Source: Parasitella parasitica (Eukaryota; Mucoromycota; Mucoromycetes; Mucorales; Mucoraceae). From it: DNA of 64,000 bases. Below the pieces are notes generated by a model that was given only the letters and a program-made list of their open reading frames with translations, made no database searches and had not been told where the DNA came from. The stretch lies in the NCBI GenBank assembly GCA_025201805.1, contig MU619260.1, positions 45,904-109,903 on the forward strand. Reading direction: 5' to 3'. The position numbers and the translations under genes are program-made. Positions 12,088 through 22,969 of this stretch are shown piece by piece (the stretch's first letter is position 1; the number at the start of each line of letters is the position of its first letter).

Positions 12088-13602
12088 GGAAGCTGCCCAA
12101 AACAACAATGTCTAAACAAAACTTCTCTAGATCCTTGAGTGCCTTCTTGATTTCCTCGTTTTCGAAATGGCCAGAGCATTCAACAAAGAATACGTAATGC
12201 CATGGACGTTGGCCGCTAGGTCTAGAATCGATTTTGAACAAATTTAGTCCATAGTCTTTGAAAACCTTGAGCCCATCACACAAAGCGCCTGGTTGGCGGT
12301 GGTCGACAGTGAAAGTCATGAGCGTATGGTCGTCTTTGCTGGGCGAGTCGCTAGCAGCACCAATAATCAGGAAACGGGTTGTGTTGGCTGTAAATGTTTA
12401 GAGTTTGCTCTCCATCTCCAAGGTATTTTGTATCATTAGCTTCTGTAATAGCAGCTTCTGCTTCTTTACGTGCTTCATATTCGATAAGCGCATAACCCTA
12501 AATTTGATCTGTAAGCAACCAACTCTATTTGAGACATCAAAAAAAAAAAAAAAAAAAAAAATTACCTGCAAGATCCTCAATGTTGGCCTCCACAATTTCC
12601 AAGCCGTATAATTCGGCGCAAATCTCACTGCAAACAGCAGCGGCTCCAGTTTCTAATGCGGCCTTTTCTGCCGCCTCTGCTGTTGATTTGACTGGAATAC
12701 GTCTAGCATTTGGAATGTGTGCTGAAAGCCATTTTTGAGTCTGCCCTAATCCCTGTGGGTGGCTGTACACTTTGATGATCTTGTCTAATTTACTGTTGGA
12801 AAGCAAGCATTGATGAACTGTCAAGTACGTCTCGGCACGAACTCTGACAGAGGTTTTAATGAAATAGTCGAGAGACTCGACAACTGAGCCGAAAGTGGAG
12901 TTTTCAAAAGGGACAATGCCGTATGTTGTTTGACCCTTTTCAACAGCATCGAAAACATCTATATAATATATATATTTTGCAGGTGAATAAATGCACAACC
13001 TAGTCGCCAATTTTGGATTACTTGCCATCGATTTGCTTCTGAGGCACATATGCAACGCTGTCTCCTAGACGCTTATATGCGGCTTGGTGTGAAAAGGTGC
13101 CTGGTGGGCCGAGATATGCAATGGAGACGTTCTTTTGAAGAGCAATTGACGCAGACATGATCTAATAGACCCATTCAGCATTGAGCTGCCTCTTTTTTTT
13201 TTTTTTTTGTACTGCCTGTAACCACTCACCTCTCTAAAGATGGCCTGCAAAGAATCGTCGTTCAGGGGACCCGAGTTCAAGCGAGTCAGCTTTATTCAAA
13301 TGCGCTATTAAGTCCAACATGCTGGGTTGATGCCAAGTGAAAATTGATTACCTTTTTATAGATTTCCTGCTCACGCCCGGGCCTGAATACCTGCACATCT
13401 GCCTCTGCGTTCTCGTCAGCCTGTCTGAATATACGCAACTCGTTAGTCTACATGCCTCGGCCATGATTGACACAACTACTCACGTGTCCTTTCTTTTGGC
13501 AACGCCAATGTCTAATGAAACACGAGCACGCTCGTTCAAAATGTTTACAAGTGTTGTATCTAGTGAATCTATTTTTTGTCTGAGGGCTGGTAAATCACTC
13601 AT
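12023..13602 (-). CDS. Bifunctional chorismate mutase-prephenate dehydratase (P-protein type)
   Basis: Six exons join in frame (13602-13484, 13424-13352, 13289-13230, 13161-13026, 12958-12566, 12387-12023), giving 381 codons plus stop. Residues 1-85 form an AroQ chorismate mutase: MSDLPALRQKIDSLDTTLVNILNERA, VAKRK, VFRPGREQEIYKK and a helix ending in LQAIFREI. A prephenate dehydratase follows: IAYLGPPGTFSHQAA, IVPFENSTFGSVVESLD, SHPQGLGQTQKWL, TTRFLIIG. The C-terminus is an ACT regulatory domain with the GALCDGL and HYVFFVE motifs, expected to sense phenylalanine. The enzyme would take chorismate to phenylpyruvate. Ascomycete Pha2 lacks the mutase domain. The fourth intron has a GC donor. The fifth (12565-12388) contains a Y14-like fragment. 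After GSFP the frame passes through a 39-nt poly(A), adding about 12 Lys. Confidence 0.8.
12048..12086. repeat. 39-nt T homopolymer (A on minus strand)
   Basis: An uninterrupted run of 39 T sits 14 bases after the ALO1 stop and directly inside the reading frame of the opposite dehydratase gene, where it reads as poly(A). It has no stop in any frame. The length may be inaccurate in the assembly. Confidence 0.9.
12390..12535 (-). pseudogene. Fragment of Y14/RBM8A (exon-junction complex RRM) inside an intron
   Basis: On the minus strand, within the last intron of the chorismate mutase-prephenate dehydratase gene, the reading GYALIEYEARKEAEAAITEA matches the RNP1/helix-2 part of the Y14 RRM, which in animals reads GY-L-EYE--KEA-AAM. 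Upstream, in a different frame, NRVGCLQIK resembles the preceding loop of Y14 (RRTGY-K). The fragment therefore seems to carry a frameshift. It has no start and no complete RRM, and it is excluded from the host mRNA by the only frame-preserving splice. I take it as a captured, decayed gene fragment. Confidence 0.6.
12539..12561. repeat. 23-nt A homopolymer in intron
   Basis: A run of 23 A (T on the transcribed strand) directly follows the 5' splice site of the intron that carries the Y14-like fragment. Confidence 0.9.
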
Positions 13603-13983
13603 ACTGCTATGCCTATTAAAACTGGGGGGGGGAACAAAGAGTGGATTAAAAATAGGCTCAACTTGTTGCTCTTTTTTGAAGATGTGTGTATAAGAGACGT
13701 TTGCATTTTGAACATCCGGGCCATTATGAGCCAATGATGCCTGTGATTCACATTGCCCTTAAGCTGCAAAGACTCCGGATCATTAAAGTTGGACTAAAAT
13801 GTGCACTGAAAGACGTGCCAGCTTCTAAGCTATCGCACCTCAATGCACGTATTGAAGCAATTTCGTTTGTTTTTTTAAAAATAGCATAAATCTACTGCAA
13901 AGTCTGAAATGCGAAATAGCCCGACATCAAATTTGAAAAGCTGACGATAAATATTCATGTATATAAATAATAAACAAATGGGT

Positions 13984-16900
13984 TTATACGTTGACTTTAC
14001 GAGCAAGCTCACTCATCATGCCCAACAGATCTTGGATTGTGAACTCCAAGTGCACGCCAGCATCTGGATAACACTTTTTGATCAAATCTTCCATTTTTTC
14101 GTGCTGGCGAATAAACTCTTCTTGGATTCCACGCCAAACGACCTGCAACAAGCCTTCTTCTTCCGAGAAATGCTTGTCCACACGCTTATAAAGCTGTTCA
14201 AGCGATTTCTTGATTTCTTTGGCTGGAAACATCATGATGACTCGACGGAGTTGGGTTTTGTTGTAGTTCATGTGGAAAGAGACCTCCTCAGGGGTGCTTG
14301 TGTGTGTCATCTGCTCGACGCCTTCGAAAAACTCTAGCAATTTGCCAAGAGGACGGCGGATGATAACCCGGATGTAAGCATTCAGGCTGTTGTCATATTG
14401 GGCCTTTGCATGTTTGATCCATTTTTCTAGCACATGGAGCTTATTTGTTCGCAAGGCATGGTACATGTGGTGCATGTTTTCTACATGTAGAATTGCATAG
14501 GGTTAGTAGCTAATTGCTGGCTATAGTCTAATCATCACCGCTTACCAATGTACATAATGGTGGCGTTCAATTGCTCCTTGTCATCGCCTGTTTGGTCGCT
14601 CTCACGGGCAATGCTATCCAAGCTTGCCATCATGGCTTGGATAATCTTTTCATACGCTTCACTGACTGTAACGCGAGTTTCTGATTCAGGCTGCACATTG
14701 ACAGCTGCCATTTCCATCCTCATGGCAAATACAGGAAAAGTACGGAAAAAGGATAGAATGCCTTTACGCTTCTTGGACGTAACTTTTGTCTCTTCGATGA
14801 TGCGCACTTGGTCGGCCTGCAGATGACGATTTACGATTAGTTCTTGGATACTAACAAAGGTCAACTATCCGGTAACTTACAATAAAGCTCTCGAACATTT
14901 TGGTCAATCTTTGAAGTATGGATTTACACAGACGCAGGGTAAACTCTTGATCGGAGCCATCCCATTTCTCTTGCTGAAATTCGACAGCTCCCAACATGCT
15001 TACTGCTTGGCTATTATGCGGGGAAGGGTAGAAAAATAGTCAGTACATCAGTGTGATATGCGCCTTTTCCATGCCTACGTGGGGTCGCTTTTAACACCAT
15101 ATTCCAACAAGCCAACTAAATTAGGCTCTAACGTCTCGAAAATGATTTCCATCCATGTCCTATTGGTTACGGTGAGTGGCATCTTCACATGCTGATATCT
15201 GTGCTGCTTACAGAATCTTTTTAGAGATTTTGACATCCCTAATTTTGTCTCTTCGGCTATAAAGATCAGACTTGTTGGGGACTTGTGAGTACACCATGCC
15301 TCTCTCCAAGAAAGACTTGGGCCCATTCAGAGTTTGCTCGAACAAATCACTCATGTAGTTTTGCTCCCGACAAACCATCATTACCGCCTGGCTGATCATT
15401 TGTGCAAAGGCCTGGATTGAAAAACTCGGATTTTTAAAGACATGTCTAGCTATGATACGGGACACTTACATCGTCAGCAGCCTTTTCATCTTCATCCACA
15501 CTAGTACGGCCAGTTCCATTGCTGAAGCTTCCCCCAATAACGCCTTCCACTGAGCCACGAAGCATGTGTCTATATCGATGCGGCTTGGAGTCATCTCCTC
15601 GTAGATTAGGCGCATAAGCTAATGCTCTGGCTGGACGAGACTCCTCTGGTTTAAAGACTAGCATGGAGGGTTAGAGCATATTTTAGTATGCGTGCAGTCG
15701 GGCTTACTGTATTCGAGCTCATCAACATCTCTTTTACGCAAAGTAACGTAATACGAGCGAGAGCTCTCGATAAGATCACAGACATCACGATCATACAAAG
15801 GCGCCATAGCCTGAGCATAGCACTGTTTTAAAGGCATTAAATACGCATATTTCTCTTGCGAACCACCAAACACGCAACTTACACTTTGCAGCTCATTGTA
15901 CATTCTTGGTTCCATTTCCTTTTCCCAAAGGTTGAATCCTTGGTATTTGATCAGGTTATCCTCGATTGCTTCATGCGGCTGAGCAACGATAGAGCCACTT
16001 TTTCTGGTATCCGCAGGCGAGGCCTTGATTTTGTGATCGAAATAGTGCTTGGCTTGATATTCAAACTGACCTTTCAAGAATTCGAATATTCTTTCGCTAA
16101 ACTTATTGCCGTGGATGTTGTAGGTCTCTAAACGCTGTTGAACCGCAGCCATATCTTGCAGACCGTCGCCGAGCTTTGTCTTTATCACTTTTTGCAGTAT
16201 TTCTGCGGATTCCTGGATACGAATGACATCGTCTGCTGTTTCCATGGAATCGCTTTGAAGGCTGTCCAAGCATCTTCTGGGTATAGAGATGGCCGTCTAC
16301 AATGATTTGAGCATAATTAGAGTCAAAGTCAAGTCGTGTACAAAAAAAGCCGCTTTACCAATAGATTATCCAGTTCATTTATCAGGGCATGTTGATTTGT
16401 ATTCAATATCTGGAGAGCTCTGTTCTGAGTCTCGATCTCACGAATATCATCACCCATACTCTAACAACATAGAAGAGAGAAAATTATGTGTTTAATTCAA
16501 ATGAAGCAAGTGTATTTTTTTTTTTTTTTTTTGATCAGAAAAAAGTCGAAATGTCTGTAGCAATGGAGGGATGAATATATGTAGCAATGCATGTATAGAT
16601 ACAGTGTGGGTGTGTAGGTGGATGTGGAAGTGTATATTAAGCAGTTTCCGTTTTCTTATCACTTACGTTGAGCTCTGCGCCGTAAAGCGACAACCAACTT
16701 TCCATGCTATCCAGCTCCTCCAGCGACTTGTCAATGTGTTCTACGATGGATCTCACTCTCTCGTCCGATTGAATCATGGCATGAACATTCGCCTAAAGAG
16801 ACATGTCAGCCCATATTATTGCTGTCTGTCATTACTTACAGCTTCCAGTGCGTGTAGCTCGCCCAACAACCTCTTTTCTAACGCTGCAGCATTACCGCTG

Positions 16901-18301
16901 GCTTTCCAATTGAAATCTGTAAGCAGCTCCTCTACGTTCATCAAAGAGGCCTGCTCTGCTATCTTTTCCTGAATCTCCTCGGCCTTCTTTTGACGCTGTT
17001 TTTCTTCTTTTACTCGTCGCTCCATTCTGTCACGTTCTCGCTTGGCATCACGGATACGATCTCGTTCTTTGTGTTCGGCACGATGGGAGTCTTCAGGCGT
17101 AGCATAACCGTTGGAAATATCTTCACGGGCTGCTGTGGAAAATAAGTTGATAAAACATTCAAAAAAAAAAAAAAAAACGTACATGAATGGGTCGACGTCT
17201 GTGGAGGAGGAGAAGGCTTTGAAACAGGCTGCTTCTTTGACATGCTACTCTTTACAGGCGATTGATTGTAATTTGACGACGGCTGTGAGGATGACGACGG
17301 CATGGCTTGCTCCTGCTGTTGACGCTGTTGCAGAGGAGGCGGTGTGGATTGAACATGCTGCTGGTTGTCTGAAATTGCATTTGCTGATCGAGAACCCATT
17401 GGATTGTACCCTATGCTTGTAGACGGCGAGGGAGGATAAGGGGCATCATGGGCAACTGGAGACTGAGTCATTAGATGATGGCTATCCGCATTACTATCAG
17501 AGAAATTGGTTGTGATCGTGCTAGTTGAACCCATAGACGGCGCTGACGGATCAGCCAAAACTAAATCAAAAAAAAAAAAAAGGTTGGCATAAAACTCGGC
17601 CATTCAATCACTAGGAGATACTTGCAGCGGAGGATACGAGCTTCGTCAATGTTGGCCAATTTTGGCATACGGGCGGCTGAACGTCTGCAAGACTATATAA
17701 ATATATATATACACATTTAATCAATCAACTATCTTGTACATAGGATCCCTCTCTCACATCAATCAAAAACGCTAAAAAGATCATTTTGTCTTTGCTCCTT
17801 TCAACAGCCCACAAATAGGGTTTATTGAGTGTAATCGAAAATTGGTGAGCCTAAAAAAAGAGAGAGAGATGGTGAGGACACCGAGAGCGCATATTTTGGC
17901 AATACCAGCCTACATCAACAATTTGAATCTGCTTGACATCATCCAATGACCATGCTTTACTGATGCTGAATGTGCCGTTTTGGTTTCTCTTCACCTTCAG
18001 TAATCGAATGGCACTCTTTTTTTCTACAAGAAAACGAAATGCACAGTATCAGTAGGATGCCTAGTCAGTAAAGTTCTGTATTTACGGGTCAAACACAAAT
18101 AACGGGGTGTTCCCTTGATGTCCTTGCTAGAGTCTGAAGATTGGATATCTTTGTAGGTCTTGACGTGAACTATCAGCTTTTCTTGGGAGCCTTTCCAGTA
18201 AACAAAAGCGACGATTAGCACATGCGTTGGTGGATGAATATTCATACATTACCTGCAGAGAAAAGGTTCGAGACAAGCGCTTGTCTCATGCCATCAGCCA
18301 T
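13984..18301 (-). CDS. SEC3: Exocyst complex subunit Sec3 (EXOC1)
   Basis: This large multi-exon gene (about ten short introns) starts at MADGMRQALVSNLFSAG (ATG at 18301) and ends at 13984. The N-terminal 150 residues form the Sec3 PH-like domain (EKLIVHVKTYKD, GTPRYLCLTR, AIRLLKVKR, KAWSLDDVKQI), which in yeast binds PI(4,5)P2 and Rho-type GTPases. A low-complexity linker rich in Ser, Pro and Gln follows (about 17560-17210), then a charged coiled coil (DRIRDAKRERDRMERR) and VEELLTDFNWKASGNAAALEKRLL. The vesicle-tethering helical domain carries KYQGFNLWEKEMEPRMYNELQ and ends with RQHEKMEDLIKKCYPDAGVHLEFT. The product should mark sites of polarised exocytosis such as hyphal tips. Exon ends were not all resolved. 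Confidence 0.88.
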
Positions 18302-18502
18302 TTTCTTTTTTTCAGTGGGGGGGGGGGTTTATGAGGAAGAAAAAGAGAGGGAGAGGGGAGGCGGAAAAGCACAGTGTATTATATATACTGTACTTGTACT
18401 TGAAATCCAGACAATTGATTCTTAGAACATTTTGTCGGCGCATATTGATTCTTTCATGTTTTAAATTGAGACGCATTAAAAGGTTTATTTTAGAGTAGAG
18501 TC

Positions 18503-20446
18503 TTATCCAACAATGTAGTCTTCTGCTGTCATTATGATATTCTTTGAATAGACAGTGTCCGTGTTATTTTCAGCATCCGAGACACTCAGAACATCAACGC
18601 CGCAAATAAGCTTTCCACTTGTAAATGAAACAGCAACAGGGAAGAAGCTGTTGGCGTCGTCACCAGGGATGTTGCATTCCAATAATCCAGATTTATTTGA
18701 GCTGCTGATAACAGGGAGCTGCCATTCGAGCACTCTTCTGGCGCGGTCAACAAAGTAGCTGCCATCAGCTTGCGAAACATCCGCAGTTGGTTCAGCACTG
18801 GAACTTGCGCATAAGTGAATCGAAAAAAAGACATGCAAAAAGAGTGCCATTACTTACGGTAAAGGAATAGAGATAACAACGTCGTGTAATTCCAACTCGT
18901 CATTCTCCAGCTCATACTCTACATTGACATCGCAGGTGCCGTCTCCTGCGGGAGATGGCCAGCACGTAACTACGTGTACTGTGTGATTAGGGTGCCGTCA
19001 TCTCTCTTGCTTGCCAGACTTACTTGTCAAAGGAACAGCGGTTTCGTCTCTAGTAGATAGCTTCCATCTAACCACCTCCAAATTCTGATTAGCTGGGAAT
19101 GGTCGTGACAGATCTCTCATCTGGACTATATGTTTGTCTTTCCAAGCATTCTTGTCTACGTTGGGATGGGTTTTGAATTGAATGGAAGCGTCGTCGTTGG
19201 CTTGGAGCACTAGCTTGACACGTGCGCTGGAGGGATCTGCAATCGTCAGTGTCAAAACACCTCTCGCTTCCATTTGTTCTAATCCACCGTCCTTGTTGGC
19301 AGTGACCGATACACGCTCCTCAATATCAATGTGAACACTATATGTATATCATAATTAGCCACCCGGCAGCCAGCTATTGCACGCAATGACAAACCTTTCT
19401 TGGTTGCTGGTGGCAGTCTTTTGGCTGTGAGGAGATGCTGTGTTTAATAATGGTTCCTCGACGTCGGGCTTGATGGCGTTAAAAAGATCAGCAGCCTTTG
19501 GCTTGCGACCAAGTTGCATACCCTTTGCGCTGGATGTAGCAGAAGGTGCATTGCTGGAGGGTCTATTGTAGGATGATGGTGATTCTCTCATAGATGGCAG
19601 CGAGTCTGACGAAGCAGAAAACCCACCATAGGCTCCCGTGCTATTGCCGGAACTAAAGTTGCCCTGCATGAATGCTTGGCCCCGCTTCTGGGCTTCCTTT
19701 CTTTGCATTTCAAATTGCTTGGCTCTTCTCTTGAGCTCTTCCTTGGCCTCTTGCTCTTTGTTCTACAAAGATGCATTAGTATCCCTACGAGACAGCTTCA
19801 CTGACGTTACCTTGGCGATAATTTCTTGGATTCTCTCCTCGTGGCTCTCCATTTCGATGGAACTCTTTACTTGAGACAAGTTGACGTTTTCTCTGTATCC
19901 AACCGATATAATCTCGTCAAAGGCGCACAGCAGCTCAAAAGCGCTGCGAAGAATGCTAGCTTCGTCACAGGAACGGCAGATGTCAGTAACAACACGGGCA
20001 AACAGATGAAGAGACTCGATATCTTGCAAGATGTTGGACTATGGTGCATGTGGCATAGTAAGCTATCAGTGCCAAATCCTAAGCCGTGTAGAAATTACCT
20101 GACGATTCGTAATCAAAACCATGAATAGCTCGTCCAAGGGCTGATAGACGAAGCGAACATGCTCAGTCTCAACAGTTGTATGTTGCGCACCCGTGCTAGT
20201 TAATTTGGGAAAAGAGGCTAAAAGACCCTCAATGCGAGAGCGTTGCATTTCATGGAACTGACGAGAAATAACAGCTACAGTATACAACAACGGTGAAATG
20301 AGCCTTCGAAAGCTTTAGTGTTTGGATATTGAAAATGTACCTTTTCCACTCTTGGTGACGACGGCAGCGGCTAATACAACCTGTTCAAGCATGTAAGAAA
20401 TTCATAACGCTGTATAATTTTCCTTTGAAAAATGCGAGATTACCAT
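18503..20446 (-). CDS. RET2: Coatomer subunit delta (COPI)
   Basis: The product is delta-COP of the COPI coat, which serves retrograde Golgi-ER transport. The N-terminal longin domain begins [14 protein letters not shown], followed by [60 protein letters not shown] and [13 protein letters not shown] Ser/Gly-rich linker with KRRAKQ-type basic stretches follows. The C-terminal mu-homology domain carries [54 protein letters not shown] and SGLLECNIP, ending at TAEDYIVG. The first coding exon seems to consist only of the ATG (20446-20444), followed at once by an intron whose acceptor precedes GTTGTATTAGCC. It lies close to the Sec3 gene on the same strand. Confidence 0.9.
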
Positions 20447-20726
20447 AGTATCGTTTATGCTTTAACAAAAAAAAAAAAAAAGAGATGGAGAGAGAAAAGG
20501 ACACTTGGCTGTTGGCCCAGCGACGCGATGCCTCTTTTTTAATGAATCATTTGAGTGTTAATCGCGCTGGCTCAATATGAATGGATCCAAGGCACTCTGT
20601 TTTGGAGTCACGACAACAGTAAGGATTTCATGCTCACATGTAGCACTGAAAAGTCGACAAAAGACACAACATCATATTTATTCGGTCTAGTAGCACAGTT
20701 TTATAGAAACAAGATGCATACAGCAC

Positions 20727-22080
20727 TTATATAGGGTTTTGAATACGAGCACGAAGCAGCTGATTGCTGTTCTGCTTGAAAGCAACCTGTCTAACAAAGT
20801 CTTGTTTCTTGGCTGTCTCTTTGATGCCCTCCGCAGTCCTCTGTACCTCCTGCTCCTTTCCGTCTGTAATTGCTAAATGTCGTCTTTCCTTTCTTCGAAG
20901 CGTTTCTGGCTGTTGCTGCGTTTCTTCAACTTCCGGCGCAACAAGCGGCTATTTACAGTACATTGCAATGGATTGATTATCAAGTCTATTGCCCAAAATC
21001 ACGAAAATACAATACCTTCCTGGCTTGATTTTTTCTGTAGTATTTGAGGAATTTTCGATGACCCAATTTGACGCCGTTCTCTAGCACAAGCTCGTACTGA
21101 TTTGCATTACCCCCATCGGCATCCGCTGGCTCGATATTCTCAATGTCAAAATCGTAAAACTTCAACAACTGCTCTGGATCTTCGCTCTCGTCGTACGCCA
21201 TTTTACAGTGTCCCCGATCTAGCATATGAGCACAAGCAGCAGCAGCTGAATGCCACTCTTTGCCACGGCCATTGCAATACAAGCATAGCTTTTCATGTTG
21301 GATCTTGTCGAACAAGTACTTGACTAGCCCTTGGCGATCTCTAAGGTATTCGATATCAGGTAAAAAGAAACCATGCGCTTTGGACATGTGGTCGAGGTTG
21401 GCATCCATATCACGGTTGCCTTGGTTGCAGAATAAACAATCAGTGGTAGGATAGGCTTGTCTCGACGACGCGGTGCTGTTTACCATCGCAGCATCTTGGT
21501 TGCTGTTTTCGTCTTTTTCTTCAGCCCTCTGTTCCTGTTCTAGATGCTTTTTTGACTGTACATGGTTATTGTATCCATTTTCAGAGTAATAAGATTTTCT
21601 GTACAATGATAAGCACGCTGCAAAAACGATCCACTGCCGCAACTTACTTGCAAAGAGGACATTCATATATCAGGCCTTGTCTCTCGTGTTCTTCTAAGCC
21701 CTGTTGTTGCTGAGCTATATATATATATATATACCAATGTATAAGAACAGCAGCCTTTCACTATATACTACCACAATACTGCTGTACTCAACATACCAAG
21801 CACTTTTTGCGCAAACTGCTCAGCATTGACCGAGGATAAATTGGCAATCTTGCGCTTCAGGTTATACTTGTGCCAACTATCATAGCAATTTCGTTGAGTA
21901 TTTCAAGTAGACATGGCTATGATTCCCAACTTACTCAGTACGAAAATGATCTCGCTGCTTTCCAGAACTGGGAAATGCTACTTGACATGAAAGGCAGGTA
22001 AAGATGGCGCTTTTGGGTTCGCTTGGTTTTGGTTGATGGTCCTTGAAAGAGGGGTTAAATTCGGTTTGAATGGTCGACAT
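20727..22080 (-). CDS. REI1: Cytoplasmic pre-60S factor Rei1/ZNF622
   Basis: The gene starts at MSTIQTEFNPSF and ends at RARIQNPI followed by TAA at 20729-20727. It has four C2H2-type zinc fingers: FTCLSCQVAFPSSGKQRDHFRTEWHK-like, YECPLCKKSYYSENGYNNHVQSKKH, DCLFCNQGNRDMDANLDHMSKAH and LCLYCNGRGKEWHSAAAACAHM. The C-terminal part contains the Rei1 signature LVLENGVKLGHRKFLKYYRKNQARK. In yeast the factor helps release and recycle Arx1 from cytoplasmic pre-60S particles and probes the exit tunnel with its C-terminus. At least four short introns interrupt the gene. Family assignment is secure from the finger spacing and the GHR motif. Confidence 0.92.
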
Positions 22081-22959
22081 GGCGTCTTCTTTTCTAATGT
22101 ATAAAGAGGACAAGAAAATGTTCTCTTTTTTATGTTTTTATATATGCCTCTAACCGGTATCATGCAACCGTATTACCAAGCACGGTCACTTTGAAAGACG
22201 CAGCAAAAACTTGGCTTACAAATACAGAACATGGACCGGTTACTGTCATTTTGCAGTTTTTGAAGAAAAAAAAAAAGGTTCAAGTAGGTATATGATAAAG
22301 GTCATGGTGATTGTGATAATATATATTAGGGTTTCTGGTAACAAACCTTCATATTTCTGGTAAAAGCCAAGAAGTTTCTGAGAGAAGAGATATGTCTCCC
22401 TAAAAAGATTTCAAGGGAGGATTTCCATGTTTACAGTAAAAGAGTAATTACTTTTTTTTTCATTCATAGTGAAAATAAAAAGAGAATATGTTGTGAAGTA
22501 AACTATCTATATCATATCTCCAAGTTCAACGTACCCTTTAAAAAGTTTATGGTTGTCTATTGACACACATCTGTGATTCTGGGTGTAAGTGTGTCTGTTG
22601 AATTTTTGGATCAAAAATCTTTAATTGGATTCAGGAACGGAGAGCAAGGTTGAAGATAAAAACATTTTTGTCCTTGATATTTCATGAATTTCTATACAGA
22701 CAATTTTTTTTATGAATAGGCGTGTTATCCCGGTGGCAGATTGTTTCCTTTTCTCTGGCACTTTCTTACACCTTTAGCTGATCTGGCGTCTTCTAGTGTC
22801 AGACAAGTACACCAAACTGGGTTCTCTATATCCAGTTCCATAGTAGAACAGCTGGTCAAACCTGTGCCATTTTTTCCATAATATTGGAATGGTTCAAAAA
22901 TGTGTATCTTTGCAAAGCTAGCCATGTAGATTTTAGGCGCCTGATGTTTTTTTTTTTTT

Positions 22960-22969
22960 NNNNNNNNNN
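22960..22969. other. Assembly gap (10 N)
   Basis: Ten N follow a T homopolymer of at least 15. The fixed size suggests a placeholder rather than a measured gap. Confidence 0.95.

Noticed and set aside
13281..13360. Extending the mutase frame directly through the intron after IYKK
   Set aside because: Reading on gives an early stop; only the AATAAAG/CTGACTCGC acceptor keeps the frame and the LQAIFREI helix.
13340..13693. 118-codon plus-strand ORF over the mutase exons
   Set aside because: It lies opposite the chorismate mutase exons, whose frame and motifs are clear.
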